In this document: positions 1 to 7,420 of the stretch, piece after piece
Numbering within the stretch: position 1 is the first letter of the stretch
Layout of the letters: every line of letters begins with the position of its first letter
NCBI RefSeq assembly: GCF_000174815.1
Contig: NZ_ACNN01000005.1
Location: forward strand, 186,001 to 250,000
Direction: 5' to 3'
DNA from: Porphyromonas endodontalis ATCC 35406
GTDB lineage: Bacteria; Bacteroidota; Bacteroidia; Bacteroidales; Porphyromonadaceae
Length of the DNA stretch: 64,000 nucleotides
Program-made: the position numbers and the translations under genes
The notes under the pieces: generated by a model
Databases searched by the model: none
Told to the model about the DNA's origin: nothing
What the model saw: only the letters and a program-made list of their open reading frames with translations

Positions 1-175
1 CTCGGCCGGCATCAAGCAAGCTGTAGTAATAGATAGAAGACGACAGCATCACAAACGCAAGCAAGAAACTGATGATAAGTGTAGCTAGTAATACACTCTT
101 CTTTTCATCTCTTAAAAATATAAATCCGTTACTTCGTCGCTGTCTTAAACGGCGTTTTATGCGCGGTGTCGTCAT
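1..175 (-). CDS. N-terminal part of a small-to-unknown-size membrane protein, cut by the window edge
   Basis: Reading the minus strand from an ATG at 175 gives 58 open codons that run off the left edge. The N-terminus is very basic (MTTPRIKRRLRQRR) and is followed by one strong hydrophobic segment at about residues 33-52, so the protein should be anchored with its N-terminus in the cytoplasm. No ATG lies upstream in frame before a stop at 221-223, which fixes the start. An overlapping plus-strand reading (72-323) is less protein-like. I do not recognise the family; the visible part resembles the start of single-pass inner-membrane proteins generally. Confidence 0.5.
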   Translation of the reverse strand, partial: MTTPRIKRRLRQRRSNGFIFLRDEKKSVLLATLIISFLLAFVMLSSSIYYYSLLDAGR

Positions 176-260
176 AAGTCTTCTGTCTTTATGGATACTT
201 TGTATCCCAAAAAGTTGCGTTTATGTTTGTATGTTGAGCTTTCCCGGTCTTCTCGCACAA

Positions 261-330
261 GAAAGAAAAAGCAACGAGCCTATCTCACACCCTTCGTTTT
301 TCGTATTTAGGGTGAAGGGATAAGACTCGC
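261..330 (-). terminator. Terminator of the beta-barrel gene
   Basis: An imperfect inverted repeat (arms about 275-290 and 311-330) is followed on the minus strand by a T-rich tract (complement of 261-270). It lies about 20 bp past the stop of the 351-1064 gene. The arms contain a bulge, so strength is uncertain. Confidence 0.45.
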
Positions 331-350
331 TGTTTTTAGGGCTTCTAAAA

Positions 351-1064
351 TCAGAAGCGATAGCCTAAGCCTACGGTAACCACACTCGCATGAGCCTTAT
401 AGGCGGCGTTCTGTAGAGGGAAACCAAGCTTAGATGTGACATTGTTTATAGAGGTCTTAATGTCATCAATCTGGTTGATAAAACCATATTTATAGCCAGC
501 ATTGATTTGAATTCCGTTGGTAAACTCATACCCCAATTGGCAAGCAATACCTACATCCCACCTTTGGAGAGCCGACTTATCGTTGTGCTTCTCGTACAGG
601 TCAATTGGGTCAATTTTCACTAGGTTATTGAATTTCTTAATTTCGTCTGTTTTAGCGGAGAATCCTATCCCAACATAAGGCCCAACACCACCATACAGAA
701 GCCCATTACCCAACTGTAGTTTACCTAGGGCATATATGGGGATCTGCATCCCCCATTGGTTGATCTTGTTTTCCAAAGATACAGGGCCGGCCTCTGCCTT
801 TAGACCTATCCCTCTGTAGAAGAACTCAAGCTCGGGTTGGATAGCGAAGTTGGAGTGTAGGTTGATTCTCATGAAACCACCAAAGTCGGCTCCCGGTTTC
901 ATTTGGCTTTTAAGAACATGAAAGTCGTTGCTTAAGGCAAGCCCCGAGAAGTTTACACCCGCTTTTACACCATAATCTGTAGACACTGATGACTGAGCCA
1001 CGGCAGAAGTCGCTGCCATCCCCATGATTACACTTGCTGCGATAGCAATAATATTACGTCTCAT
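351..1064 (-). CDS. Outer-membrane beta-barrel protein (PorT/OMP_b-brl type)
   Basis: This 237-residue protein has a clear signal peptide (basic start MRR, hydrophobic stretch, cleavage likely after SAVAQ near residue 24). The rest alternates polar and hydrophobic residues with many Gly and aromatic positions, for example GVKAGVNFSGL near the mature N-terminus and a final strand ending in Phe (VTVGLGYRF). These are the marks of the small 8-10 strand outer-membrane barrels common in Bacteroidetes. Its ligand or partner cannot be read from sequence. It is monocistronic, with its own promoter and a leader of about 85 nt. Confidence 0.8.
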   Translation of the reverse strand: MRRNIIAIAASVIMGMAATSAVAQSSVSTDYGVKAGVNFSGLALSNDFHVLKSQMKPGADFGGFMRINLHSNFAIQPELEFFYRGIGLKAEAGPVSLENKINQWGMQIPIYALGKLQLGNGLLYGGVGPYVGIGFSAKTDEIKKFNNLVKIDPIDLYEKHNDKSALQRWDVGIACQLGYEFTNGIQINAGYKYGFINQIDDIKTSINNVTSKLGFPLQNAAYKAHASVVTVGLGYRF

Positions 1065-1155
1065 ACTTTCTTCTTTTTACTTTCGTTGTATTTGTTACTT
1101 ACGTTTATTCTGTTGTATGACCTATCCGATCGCAATAGGCGCATCAACCATATCA

Positions 1156-1163
1156 CAAAGGTA
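1156..1163 (-). promoter_or_regulatory. -7 box for the beta-barrel gene
   Basis: The minus strand reads TACCTTTG, a perfect match to the Bacteroidetes -7 consensus TAnnTTTG. No clear TTTG -33 element is seen. The start codon at 1064 would follow an untranslated leader of about 85 nt, which is long enough to carry regulation. Confidence 0.6.
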
Positions 1164-1553
1164 GGAAGAATAAAAACCCATACCAATCAGTTATTGACCC
1201 AAACGACTTAAATACCTGCCGAACACCTCTGTACTACGACTGTGGCAGAAAAGATGGAGCACAAGAAGCTAAACGCAAGTGACGGAGGGGAGTGTGCCGG
1301 TGCAGCTGGCAAAACCTAAACCACAAGGGCGACGTAGTGATGTGTATGATGCAATCTTTTCTCTCGGATAGAGGTAAGAACGAGTCGGCTTGCATGGGTG
1401 TGTCTGCTTTGGGTGGCTACGAGGACCCGGATGAAGACAAGAGGGAAACCCCTCGTTTGCTCGTTTTGTCGGCACAAGGGGAAACTACTTATGTGAGATA
1501 TTTCCCTCATATGTTTTTTCGTTGGATATATGCTTTGATTAGGTTGGAAATAC
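1164..1553. other. Gene-free interval, nothing recognised
   Basis: The 526 bp between the divergent barrel and SemiSWEET genes carry their two promoters at the edges. Open frames of 60-100 codons exist on both strands, but they overlap each other, lack protein-like composition and have no recognisable motif. I see no tRNA, repeat or strong hairpin. Confidence 0.5.
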
Positions 1554-1561
1554 TACTTTTG
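1554..1561 (+). promoter_or_regulatory. -7 box for the SemiSWEET gene
   Basis: TACTTTTG fits TAnnTTTG. A TTTG lies 16 nt upstream (1534-1537), a little closer than usual for a -33 element. The start codon is 30 nt downstream. Confidence 0.55.
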
Positions 1562-1590
1562 CTACGCACAAGAACTAATATAGTAGTAAT

Positions 1591-1851
1591 ATGAATCAAG
1601 AAAAGTTTTTATCTATCCTCGGGTGGGTAGCTACTGCAACAGCCATGGCAATGTACATCTCTTATATACCACAGATTGGCTCTAACCTCGCCGGACATAA
1701 AGGCGACTGGCTGCAGCCAATGGTGGCAGGTATCAACTGCACACTATGGGTGGCATATGGCTTTGTTCGCAAGAAGAAGGATTGGCCCATCGTTATAGCC
1801 AACCTCCCGGGGATTGTTTGTGGCTTCTTGGCCTCTTTCACAGCCATGTAA
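1591..1851 (+). CDS. SemiSWEET-family sugar transporter (PQ-loop half-transporter)
   Basis: This 86-residue protein has three predicted membrane helices (about 7-27, 42-60, 65-84), the exact size of a bacterial SemiSWEET. The first helix holds the PQ motif in YISYIPQIG (residues 22-30). The second holds the conserved Asn-Trp pair in GINCTLWVAYG (N49, W53) that lines the substrate site in this family. Such proteins work as homodimers in the inner membrane and move sugars down their gradient; the substrate here is unknown. The gene stands alone with its own promoter and a terminator downstream, so no pathway can be inferred from neighbours. Confidence 0.88.
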   Translation: MNQEKFLSILGWVATATAMAMYISYIPQIGSNLAGHKGDWLQPMVAGINCTLWVAYGFVRKKKDWPIVIANLPGIVCGFLASFTAM

Positions 1852-1930
1852 AAGATTTTACTGATTCAACGAAGAACGGATGACCGGACAATAGACGATC
1901 CGGTGATGGACAAGTTATTTAAATAAAGAG

Positions 1931-1974
1931 CCCTCAGGGGTGTGCTAAGGGCATCCCCAGAGGGTTGTTTTATA
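1931..1974 (+). terminator. Terminator of the SemiSWEET gene
   Basis: CCCTC...GAGGG arms (1931-1935, 1960-1964) enclose an inner GGGG/CCCC pairing with mismatches and are followed by TTGTTTTAT. Confidence 0.55.
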
Positions 1975-2089
1975 TAACTAGGAACGTTGCCTGTGTTGTT
2001 GCTTGCAAAGCTCAGATTCCCTTTCTTCTGTGTACCTAGTCGCTTTCATGGTCTTTTTACTTTAACTCCCAAATAATTTATAGATCACA

Positions 2090-2896
2090 ATGAAACCATT
2101 TTATAGATCAACGATGAAGCTATTGCTTTGTTTTCTATTGGTCTTGTCGAGTCTACCCTCTATGTATTCGCAAATGCTCTTCTCTGAGAATCTCACAATG
2201 AGGATAGACAGCACCAAAAGAATACAAGGAACACTATTACCCGTACTGGAATTCAAGACAGAAAAGGAGAATGTATTCACCTTCAAAAACACTGCCAATC
2301 TCAATTTGATGGTAAAGCATGGTCAAATAATAAATCTAATTAATAAGATTGAGCTCTCTACCTACGGCGATAAAGTAACCGTAAGTGGAGGATATGTACA
2401 TGCCGAATACCGCTATTTGTTGAATCGTGCTTTTGAGATTTATCCTTATGCCGAGTCGCAATGGGCAGAAAGTAGGGGAATGAAATTTAAGGTCTCTACG
2501 GGGTTGCAGTCGCGTTGTCGGCTGGTGAATAGTGCTAACTGTCTTTTGTTTGCAACCGTGGGGCTATTCTACGAGTTCGAAAAGTGGGAACAACCAGCCA
2601 CTAGCCCCCTTGCAGGAACGGATGCATACAGTCGTAGTATTAAAAGCCACTTGTCTCTCAGTTTCAAACATCAGTTGGGTGAACGTTGGGAATTGATAAC
2701 GACGGCCATTCACCAGGGGAAGCCTGACAGCTACTTAAAGGAGGCTCGTTTTGGAGGAGCTGTCGACCTCAAATACCGCATTACCCCTACGATAGGAATA
2801 CGCGGAGCCTATCGACTCATCTACGATACTGCCCCCATTGTACCCGTGCGGAAAGATTATAATACTCTTGATGTTGGTATTGATCTTTCGTTTTAA
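2090..2896 (+). CDS. Exported DUF481-like outer-membrane barrel protein
   Basis: This 268-residue protein has an N-terminal signal peptide (MKLLLCFLLVLSS...YSQ) and a body of alternating beta strands, ending DVGIDLSF with a terminal aromatic as in outer-membrane barrels. Layout and length fit the DUF481 (YdiY-like) family: short strands, salt-induced-barrel style spacing, and conserved Tyr/Arg such as HAEYRYLLNRAFEIYPY. The function is unknown. The start is ambiguous: the context TTATAGATCA..ATGAA is duplicated, giving in-frame ATGs at 2090 and 2114, and the second gives the more typical signal peptide. It stands alone. Confidence 0.65.
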   Translation: MKPFYRSTMKLLLCFLLVLSSLPSMYSQMLFSENLTMRIDSTKRIQGTLLPVLEFKTEKENVFTFKNTANLNLMVKHGQIINLINKIELSTYGDKVTVSGGYVHAEYRYLLNRAFEIYPYAESQWAESRGMKFKVSTGLQSRCRLVNSANCLLFATVGLFYEFEKWEQPATSPLAGTDAYSRSIKSHLSLSFKHQLGERWELITTAIHQGKPDSYLKEARFGGAVDLKYRITPTIGIRGAYRLIYDTAPIVPVRKDYNTLDVGIDLSF

Positions 2897-3161
2897 GCGG
2901 GTGCTATAAATAACGGATTTGAAGTACTCTCCTCCATAGTAAAGAGCTTCAATCTTATCCAACGATAGGTAACCGTCTATTGAGTGGAGTTGATAGATTT
3001 CGTGCAAAGTAGCAGAGATAGAGCCTAATGTCGCATTGGTTTTAGTTTTGCCTTCACTGCTATGTTTTTGACTGCTGATGTTTATGTCATAGTTTCTGTA
3101 GCACAAAATGATCGATTGATGACTATGAAAGCATAGGTCTATACCTTCATATCGTTGGCTG
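2897..3161. other. Gene-poor interval, possible decayed coding remnant on minus strand
   Basis: A 143-codon minus-strand frame starts at 3166 and runs to 2735, overlapping the barrel gene by 162 bp. Its first 90 residues look protein-like (for example GYLSLDKIEALYYGGEYF), but it starts right against the tRNA-Ser terminator, has no promoter, and I recognise no family. It could be the eroded end of an old gene. I do not call it a functional CDS. Confidence 0.3.
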
Positions 3162-3206
3162 TACATAAAGAAAAATCGTTGTAAAACCTAGTTTTACAAC
3201 GATTTT
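3162..3206 (-). terminator. Terminator of tRNA-Ser
   Basis: A perfect 15-bp stem (arms 3172-3186 and 3192-3206, AAAATCGTTGTAAAA and complement) with a 5-nt loop is followed on the minus strand by TTTTTCTTTAT. It lies about 57 nt past the tRNA 3' end. It could also stop transcription from the left. Confidence 0.8.
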
Positions 3207-3263
3207 CTACTTTCTAAAAGCTGCTTTGATAGAGAGGTTTGGAACGCTCTCGGAGCCTTGAAG

Positions 3264-3350
3264 CGGAAGCGGGGGGATTCGAACCCCCGGTACGGTTGCC
3301 CGTACGTCAGTTTAGCAAACTGGTGGTTTCAGCCACTCACCCACACTTCC
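3264..3350 (-). tRNA. tRNA-Ser (anticodon GCU)
   Basis: The minus strand folds into a complete 87-nt class II tRNA. The acceptor GGAAGTG pairs with CGCTTCC including one G-T, the anticodon loop TTTGCTAAA holds GCT (complement of 3314-3316), and there is a long variable arm (GTACGGGCAACCGTAC) as expected for serine. The T arm reads GGGGGTTCGAATCCCCC and the discriminator is G. CCA is not encoded. It reads AGC/AGU codons. It has its own promoter and terminator. Confidence 0.95.
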
Positions 3351-3387
3351 TTCCATCAACCAAGGGGCACGCCCTTTTTTGACGTTG

Positions 3388-3417
3388 CAAAGGTACTATT
3401 TCTTTTTGAATACGCAA
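3388..3417 (-). promoter_or_regulatory. Promoter of tRNA-Ser
   Basis: The minus strand has TACCTTTG at 3395-3388 and CTTG (one mismatch to the TTTG -33 element) at 3417-3414, 18 nt apart. Transcription should start about 30 nt before the mature tRNA. Confidence 0.65.
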
Positions 3418-3501
3418 GATTCCTCGCTATAATAGTTCGTTTTTGAGGAGATAGAGGAGTATCAGGGTTTGGTTAGCTGCTTTCGGGAGACTAGAAAGTG
3501 G

Positions 3502-3540
3502 GTATAAAAAGAAAGTGAGCTTGTCTCCCGACAAACTCAC
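3502..3540 (-). terminator. Terminator ending the putative small RNA
   Basis: GTGAGTTTGTC pairs with GACAAGCTCAC over 11 bp around a GGGA loop (3540-3515), followed by TTTCTTTTTAT on the minus strand. Confidence 0.8.
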
Positions 3541-3577
3541 TCGTATTAACCTTAAAATCTAATACCATGAAAAACAC
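3502..3577 (-). ncRNA. Putative small RNA, about 75 nt, with an internal mini-ORF
   Basis: A -7 box at 3589-3582 is followed within about 75 nt by a strong terminator, giving a self-contained short transcript. The RNA begins near ATCGTGTTTTTCATGG, passes through a T/A-rich unpaired part, and ends in an 11-bp GGGA-loop hairpin. An ATG at 3568 opens a 25-codon frame (MVLDFKVNTSEF...), but it runs through the terminator, so translation of the whole frame is doubtful. From memory, similar short units with the CATGGTATTAGATT block occur in other Bacteroidales; I could not check this. No gene lies downstream on this strand before the tRNA-Ser promoter, which speaks against a simple leader. Confidence 0.5.
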
Positions 3578-3581
3578 GATG

Positions 3582-3589
3582 CAAAGGTA
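3582..3589 (-). promoter_or_regulatory. -7 box of the putative small RNA
   Basis: The minus strand reads TACCTTTG, a perfect consensus match. The -33 region has no TTTG but is T-rich. Confidence 0.6.
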
Positions 3590-3839
3590 GGAAAAAAATT
3601 GAGATATAGATACTCTCTCTTCTCTTGATTTTGTAGTGAATAGTTTGTTTTTCCTGTAATTGGCTGATATATAGTATATAGGCTTCTTGCTTTTTCGGTA
3701 AAGAATATTATCCAAAATAGGGTTTAGTTCATTTAATAGAGGAAAGAGAGTGGTGGATCTTGGGCTATTTGTGACTGAAATTTCGCCTTACACCCTCACG
3801 CATCGACTTCTTTCTCTGATTTCTGAAAAGTTTTAGACT

Positions 3840-3935
3840 GAAAATGGTCTAGGAAATCAGGTGGAAATGAAAAATTTTTTGGGCAGAAGTCCACTCCATT
3901 TTAGGCTGATTTCGGAGAGCGAAAATAGGTGGAAA
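3840..3935. repeat. AT-rich intergenic repeat tract, copy A
   Basis: The tract holds GAAAAATTTTTTGGGCAG and, at 3899-3913, TTTTAGGCTGATTTC. The latter is identical to 25898-25912 and one base different from 37569-37583. It sits in the 820-bp gene-free stretch 3351-4170, where apart from the tRNA promoter, the small RNA and the promoter at 4094 I see nothing else. Confidence 0.45.
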
Positions 3936-4093
3936 TATTTAGCGGTTCCTGTGGGGGATGAATGGAAGTAGGGCAGAGCTGGTTTGTTTGCTCGGGGCGG
4001 AGAGTGTTTGGGTCGCTTGGTAAGCCAAGGGAAATAAAGGACTGTTTGGGGGAAGTCCGTGGTATGTATGGGCTATTATTGGTTAATTAGCAC

Positions 4094-4101
4094 TACCTTT
4101 G
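4094..4101 (+). promoter_or_regulatory. -7 box for the 4171-5025 gene pair
   Basis: TACCTTTG, perfect match. The first start codon is 70 nt downstream. No clear -33 TTTG at the usual distance. Confidence 0.55.
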
Positions 4102-4170
4102 TGGGAGAGCCTTCACCTTATAAATGAGGAGGAGGGTCATACAATAATAATGATATAGACTAATAACACT

Positions 4171-4464
4171 ATGGCATCACGTCGCAAACTTAAGAAGGGA
4201 ATCAAAGAAATTACAGACTTCCTAATTGACGATATTCTTTTTATTTCTCTCGATGCAAAGGAAGAGGATCTTCGAGCTCTAGAGCTGTTGCTCAATCGTG
4301 TAGTAGACTTGCACGACGAGACAATCGCTAAGATCGGGGCTCCCGATGGGGCAAAGAATCCTCAGTTGGTAAGGAAGTTTTACGCAGACCTCAAGGCTAA
4401 ATATAACGAAGAAATAGAGGCTGTAGAGTCTGAGTTGGAGAAGTATATCAGTCTCGATAAGTAA
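4171..4464 (+). CDS. Conserved hypothetical helical protein, 97 aa
   Basis: A small soluble protein with no signal peptide or membrane segment. It starts very basic (MASRRKLKKG) and then becomes acidic and mostly helical, with heptad-like stretches near the C-terminus (KYNEEIEAVESELEKYISL), suggesting a helical bundle or coiled coil. I remember similar short proteins in Bacteroidales but know no function. It has its own promoter and lies 18 bp before the acyltransferase gene, so the two are probably cotranscribed. Confidence 0.65.
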   Translation: MASRRKLKKGIKEITDFLIDDILFISLDAKEEDLRALELLLNRVVDLHDETIAKIGAPDGAKNPQLVRKFYADLKAKYNEEIEAVESELEKYISLDK

Positions 4465-4482
4465 GATAGGGGCTGCGATACA

Positions 4483-5025
4483 TTGAAAAACTTTGCTTCG
4501 TGGCTTTTGGGAGTATTTGACTGGAGGGTGATCACCCCTCCGGATAATCCTCCTAAGAGTATCATTTGTGTGGCTCCCCATACGAGTAATTGGGATTTTA
4601 TATTGGGCAAACTCTACTACTCTGCCATTGGCAGGCATGCGGGGTTCCTGATGAAGAAGGATTGGTTCTTTTTCCCATTGGGGGGGATTCTGAAGTCGAT
4701 GGGAGGGATTCCTGTGGATCGTTCGCGCCGCGGCTCTATGGTAGAGCAACTGGCAGAGCGGATTAACGAGAGTCCCAAACTATCCATTGCTATTACTCCG
4801 GAGGGGACACGCAGTGCTACTGAGCGTTGGAAGACAGGCTTTTATCGGATTGCCTATGCTGCAAATATCCCCATTCAGTTGGCGGTGATTGATTATAAGA
4901 AACGAGAGTTGGGGATCCTCGAAACCTTCTATCCTACGGGAGACGAAGAGGCTGATATTCGTTATATCCGGAGTCGTTATCACTCAGAGCAGGCTCGTTA
5001 TCCCAAGAAATTTATAGAGCAATAA
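4483..5025 (+). CDS. Lysophospholipid acyltransferase family protein (PlsC-like)
   Basis: This 180-residue protein carries the acyltransferase motifs in order: HTSNWD (H33, D38; the catalytic HX4D), GGIPVDRSR around residue 72, and PEGTRS around residue 105. The family transfers acyl groups to lysophospholipids or related acceptors at the inner membrane face. It is shorter than classical PlsC (about 240 aa) and fits the compact Bacteroidetes branch that lacks an N-terminal membrane helix. No ATG is available upstream of HTSNWD, so a TTG at 4483, 18 bp after the previous stop, is the likely start. The exact acceptor is not known. Confidence 0.82.
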   Translation: MKNFASWLLGVFDWRVITPPDNPPKSIICVAPHTSNWDFILGKLYYSAIGRHAGFLMKKDWFFFPLGGILKSMGGIPVDRSRRGSMVEQLAERINESPKLSIAITPEGTRSATERWKTGFYRIAYAANIPIQLAVIDYKKRELGILETFYPTGDEEADIRYIRSRYHSEQARYPKKFIEQ

Positions 5026-5047
5026 CATCTCTCTTTTACCCTTCAAT

Positions 5048-5851
5048 ATGGCCCAAGAGACCCTAACTCTAGCTCTCGCGCAGTGTGATATAGTATGGGA
5101 AAATCCCACTGAAAATCTCCAAGTGATGCGTGAGACTTTCGCTCAAGCAGCCCAAGGAGGTGCCGAGATTGTCGTCTTTCCGGAGGTGATGACCACGGGT
5201 TTTTCGATGCACCTAGAGGCTATTGCCGAGCCTTTTGAGAGTTCACCCTCTTTGCAGAGCATCCGTGCAATGGTGCAGCAGTATGGCGTGGCTGTGGTCT
5301 CTTCTTTGCTTGTAAAGGAGGGGGATAAATACTTTAATAGGATCTTTTTTATCACCCCCGAGGGAGAGGAGTTTTTCCAAGATAAACGACACCTCTTCCG
5401 TATGGGAGGGGAGGCTAAGCAGGTCTCTCCGGCAGGGGGTCGGCATGTTTTTTTGTATCGGGGTTGGAACATTCTTCTGATCGCTTGCTACGATATGCGC
5501 TTCCCCGTCTGGTGCCGCAATAGAGCCAATGAGTACGACCTCTTGATAGATGTAGCCAATTGGCCCGAGCCACGTAGGCTTGTGTGGAGTACCCTGTTGC
5601 GTGCCCGAGCTATGGAAAACTTGGCCTACGTGTGTGGCGTTAATCGTGTGGGACGCGATGCCGAGGGGTTGGTCTACACGGGAGATTCTGCTCTTATCGA
5701 CCCCAAAGGCAGGGAACTGGCAGCCCTAGAAGAGCGTCGTATCGAACTGAAAATAGCCACTCTGGAGCGAGCTCCCTTGGATAAACTTCGGAAGAAATTC
5801 CCTGTTTATCTCGATGCGGATGAGTTCTCAATCGTAGGGGCTACCCTCTGA
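5048..5851 (+). CDS. Nitrilase-superfamily amidase, omega-amidase (YafV-like)
   Basis: This 267-residue protein shows the Glu-Lys-Cys catalytic triad of the carbon-nitrogen hydrolases: E46 in VVFPEVMTTGF, K113 in QDKRHLF and C147 in IACYDMRFPVW. Those flanking sequences match the omega-amidase/YafV branch, which hydrolyses alpha-ketoglutaramate and the 2-oxo acid amide of methionine. In this genome a role in clearing such amides from glutamine transamination is plausible but inferred. It starts 22 bp after the acyltransferase and is followed by a terminator, closing a three-gene unit. Confidence 0.85.
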   Translation: MAQETLTLALAQCDIVWENPTENLQVMRETFAQAAQGGAEIVVFPEVMTTGFSMHLEAIAEPFESSPSLQSIRAMVQQYGVAVVSSLLVKEGDKYFNRIFFITPEGEEFFQDKRHLFRMGGEAKQVSPAGGRHVFLYRGWNILLIACYDMRFPVWCRNRANEYDLLIDVANWPEPRRLVWSTLLRARAMENLAYVCGVNRVGRDAEGLVYTGDSALIDPKGRELAALEERRIELKIATLERAPLDKLRKKFPVYLDADEFSIVGATL

Positions 5852-5875
5852 GATTTTTTACTAATTATCCATTGC

Positions 5876-5906
5876 GGAGAGGTGAGTTGTGCTCCTCTCC
5901 TTTTTG
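5876..5906 (+). terminator. Terminator after the amidase gene
   Basis: GGAGAGG (5876-5882) pairs with CCTCTCC (5894-5900), followed by TTTTTG. Confidence 0.8.
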
Positions 5907-6064
5907 TTATGGGGTGTTTTTGCCTCTTCCATGGCTGCATTTTGTTGCTGGGAGGGGCTTTTTGTTAGGAATAATTACGTACCTTTAGGGGACGTAAGGC
6001 AGAGGTGTTGCAGACTTCTCGCCTTGCCAAAACGGAATCAGGATGCTAAAAGCAAACTAAGACT

Positions 6065-7408
6065 ATGGCTGTAAAACAGAAAAAATCGACCAAGAAGAAT
6101 TTCGTTCTTGATACGAACGTAATCCTCCACGACTACGAATGTCTCGAGAAGTTTGAGGAAAACGATATTTACATCCCCATTACAGTTCTCGAAGAGCTGG
6201 ATAAGTTTAAGAAGGGTTCGGAGCAGATCAATCATAATGCCCGAGCCTTCGCCCGTTTTTTAGATTCGCTGGAGAGTGAGAGCTTTTTTACAGAGGGGGC
6301 TCCTCTGGGCGAGGGACGAGGACGTCTCTATATCAAGATAGATGGCTTGGAGCATCCGGTCGTGAGAAAGGCTTTTTCTGAGCGTATTGCGGATCACCGA
6401 ATACTCTCTTGTGCTCTTACTTTGAATACAGAGCAGAAGGACGAACCCACCATCCTCGTAACAAAAGATGTCAATCTGAGGGTAAAGGCGCGCGCCCTAG
6501 GGATGCAGGCAGAAGACTATATCAACGATAAGGTACCCACTCGCTCGCTGTTCGACGCTGCGCACGAAGAGTACACCGATATACCTGCCGAGCTGATCGA
6601 TACGATCTACTCTCGTACCGAGGGTATCGCTGTGGAGGAATTGGATTTCTACTCCAAACTGCAACCCAATCAGTGCTTTATCCTCAAGAGCGACCGCAAT
6701 AGTGTGATGGTGCGTTACAATCCTTTTTCGGGGCGTGTCACCAAAGTAGACAAGGTTACTCGCTCCGGGATTACCCCTCGTAATGCGGAGCAGGCTTTCG
6801 CTTTTGATGTGATTACAGACCCCAATGTCAAGTTGGTGGGGCTTACGGGGAAGGCCGGTACCGGTAAGACACTTCTTGCTCTAGCCGCTGCCCTTAGTAT
6901 GCGAGAAAGCTACCAGCAGATACTGCTTGCTCGCCCCATTGTAGCTCTTGCCAATAAAGACCTAGGTTACCTCCCCGGGGATGAGAAGCAGAAGATTACC
7001 CCCTACATGCAGCCCCTTTTTGATAATCTCAACTTCATAAAAAATCAACTCCGAGCCGGGAGTGCCGAGGTGCGTGCCATTGAAGAAATGCAACACGACA
7101 ACCGACTTATCATTGAGGCTCTGGCTTATATTCGTGGACGTAGTTTGTCGGATTCTTTGTTGATTGTAGACGAAGCGCAAAACCTTACTCCCCACGAAGT
7201 CAAGACCATCATAACCCGAGCCGGAGAGAATACCAAGGTGGTGCTTACGGGGGATGTGGAGCAAATAGACTCCCCTTACCTCGATGCTGAGAGCAACGGC
7301 TTGGCGTATATGATCGACAAGATGACGGGGCAGCAACTTTTTGCCCACGTCAATCTTATTCGTGGGGAGCGTAGCGAATTGAGTGAAATAGCTTCCAATC
7401 TTCTTTAA
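6065..7408 (+). CDS. PIN domain-PhoH family ATPase
   Basis: A 447-residue two-domain protein. Residues 13-155 form a PIN nuclease domain with the acidic residues expected for metal binding (D16 in VLDTNVIL, E44 in VLEELDK, D135 in TKDVNLR). Residues 240-447 form a PhoH P-loop ATPase with Walker A GKAGTGKT (262-269) and Walker B LLIVDEAQ (365-372). Known PIN-PhoH proteins (PhoH2) act as ATP-dependent RNA helicase/ribonucleases, so a role in RNA processing is the best guess. Both active sites look intact. A near-consensus box TACCTTTA at about 5980 may be its promoter. panE follows after 12 bp. Confidence 0.9.
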   Translation: MAVKQKKSTKKNFVLDTNVILHDYECLEKFEENDIYIPITVLEELDKFKKGSEQINHNARAFARFLDSLESESFFTEGAPLGEGRGRLYIKIDGLEHPVVRKAFSERIADHRILSCALTLNTEQKDEPTILVTKDVNLRVKARALGMQAEDYINDKVPTRSLFDAAHEEYTDIPAELIDTIYSRTEGIAVEELDFYSKLQPNQCFILKSDRNSVMVRYNPFSGRVTKVDKVTRSGITPRNAEQAFAFDVITDPNVKLVGLTGKAGTGKTLLALAAALSMRESYQQILLARPIVALANKDLGYLPGDEKQKITPYMQPLFDNLNFIKNQLRAGSAEVRAIEEMQHDNRLIIEALAYIRGRSLSDSLLIVDEAQNLTPHEVKTIITRAGENTKVVLTGDVEQIDSPYLDAESNGLAYMIDKMTGQQLFAHVNLIRGERSELSEIASNLL

Positions 7409-7420
7409 TACGGCACTGTT

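Noticed and set aside
72-323. 83-codon plus-strand frame at the left edge
   Set aside because: It overlaps a more protein-like minus-strand start with a basic N-terminus and a membrane helix, and has low-complexity sequence.
1292-1594. 100-codon frame upstream of SemiSWEET
   Set aside because: It runs through the SemiSWEET promoter, overlaps its start and has no recognisable features; other frames here are equally open.
3258-3446. 62-codon plus-strand frame
   Set aside because: It is the complement of tRNA-Ser and its promoter.
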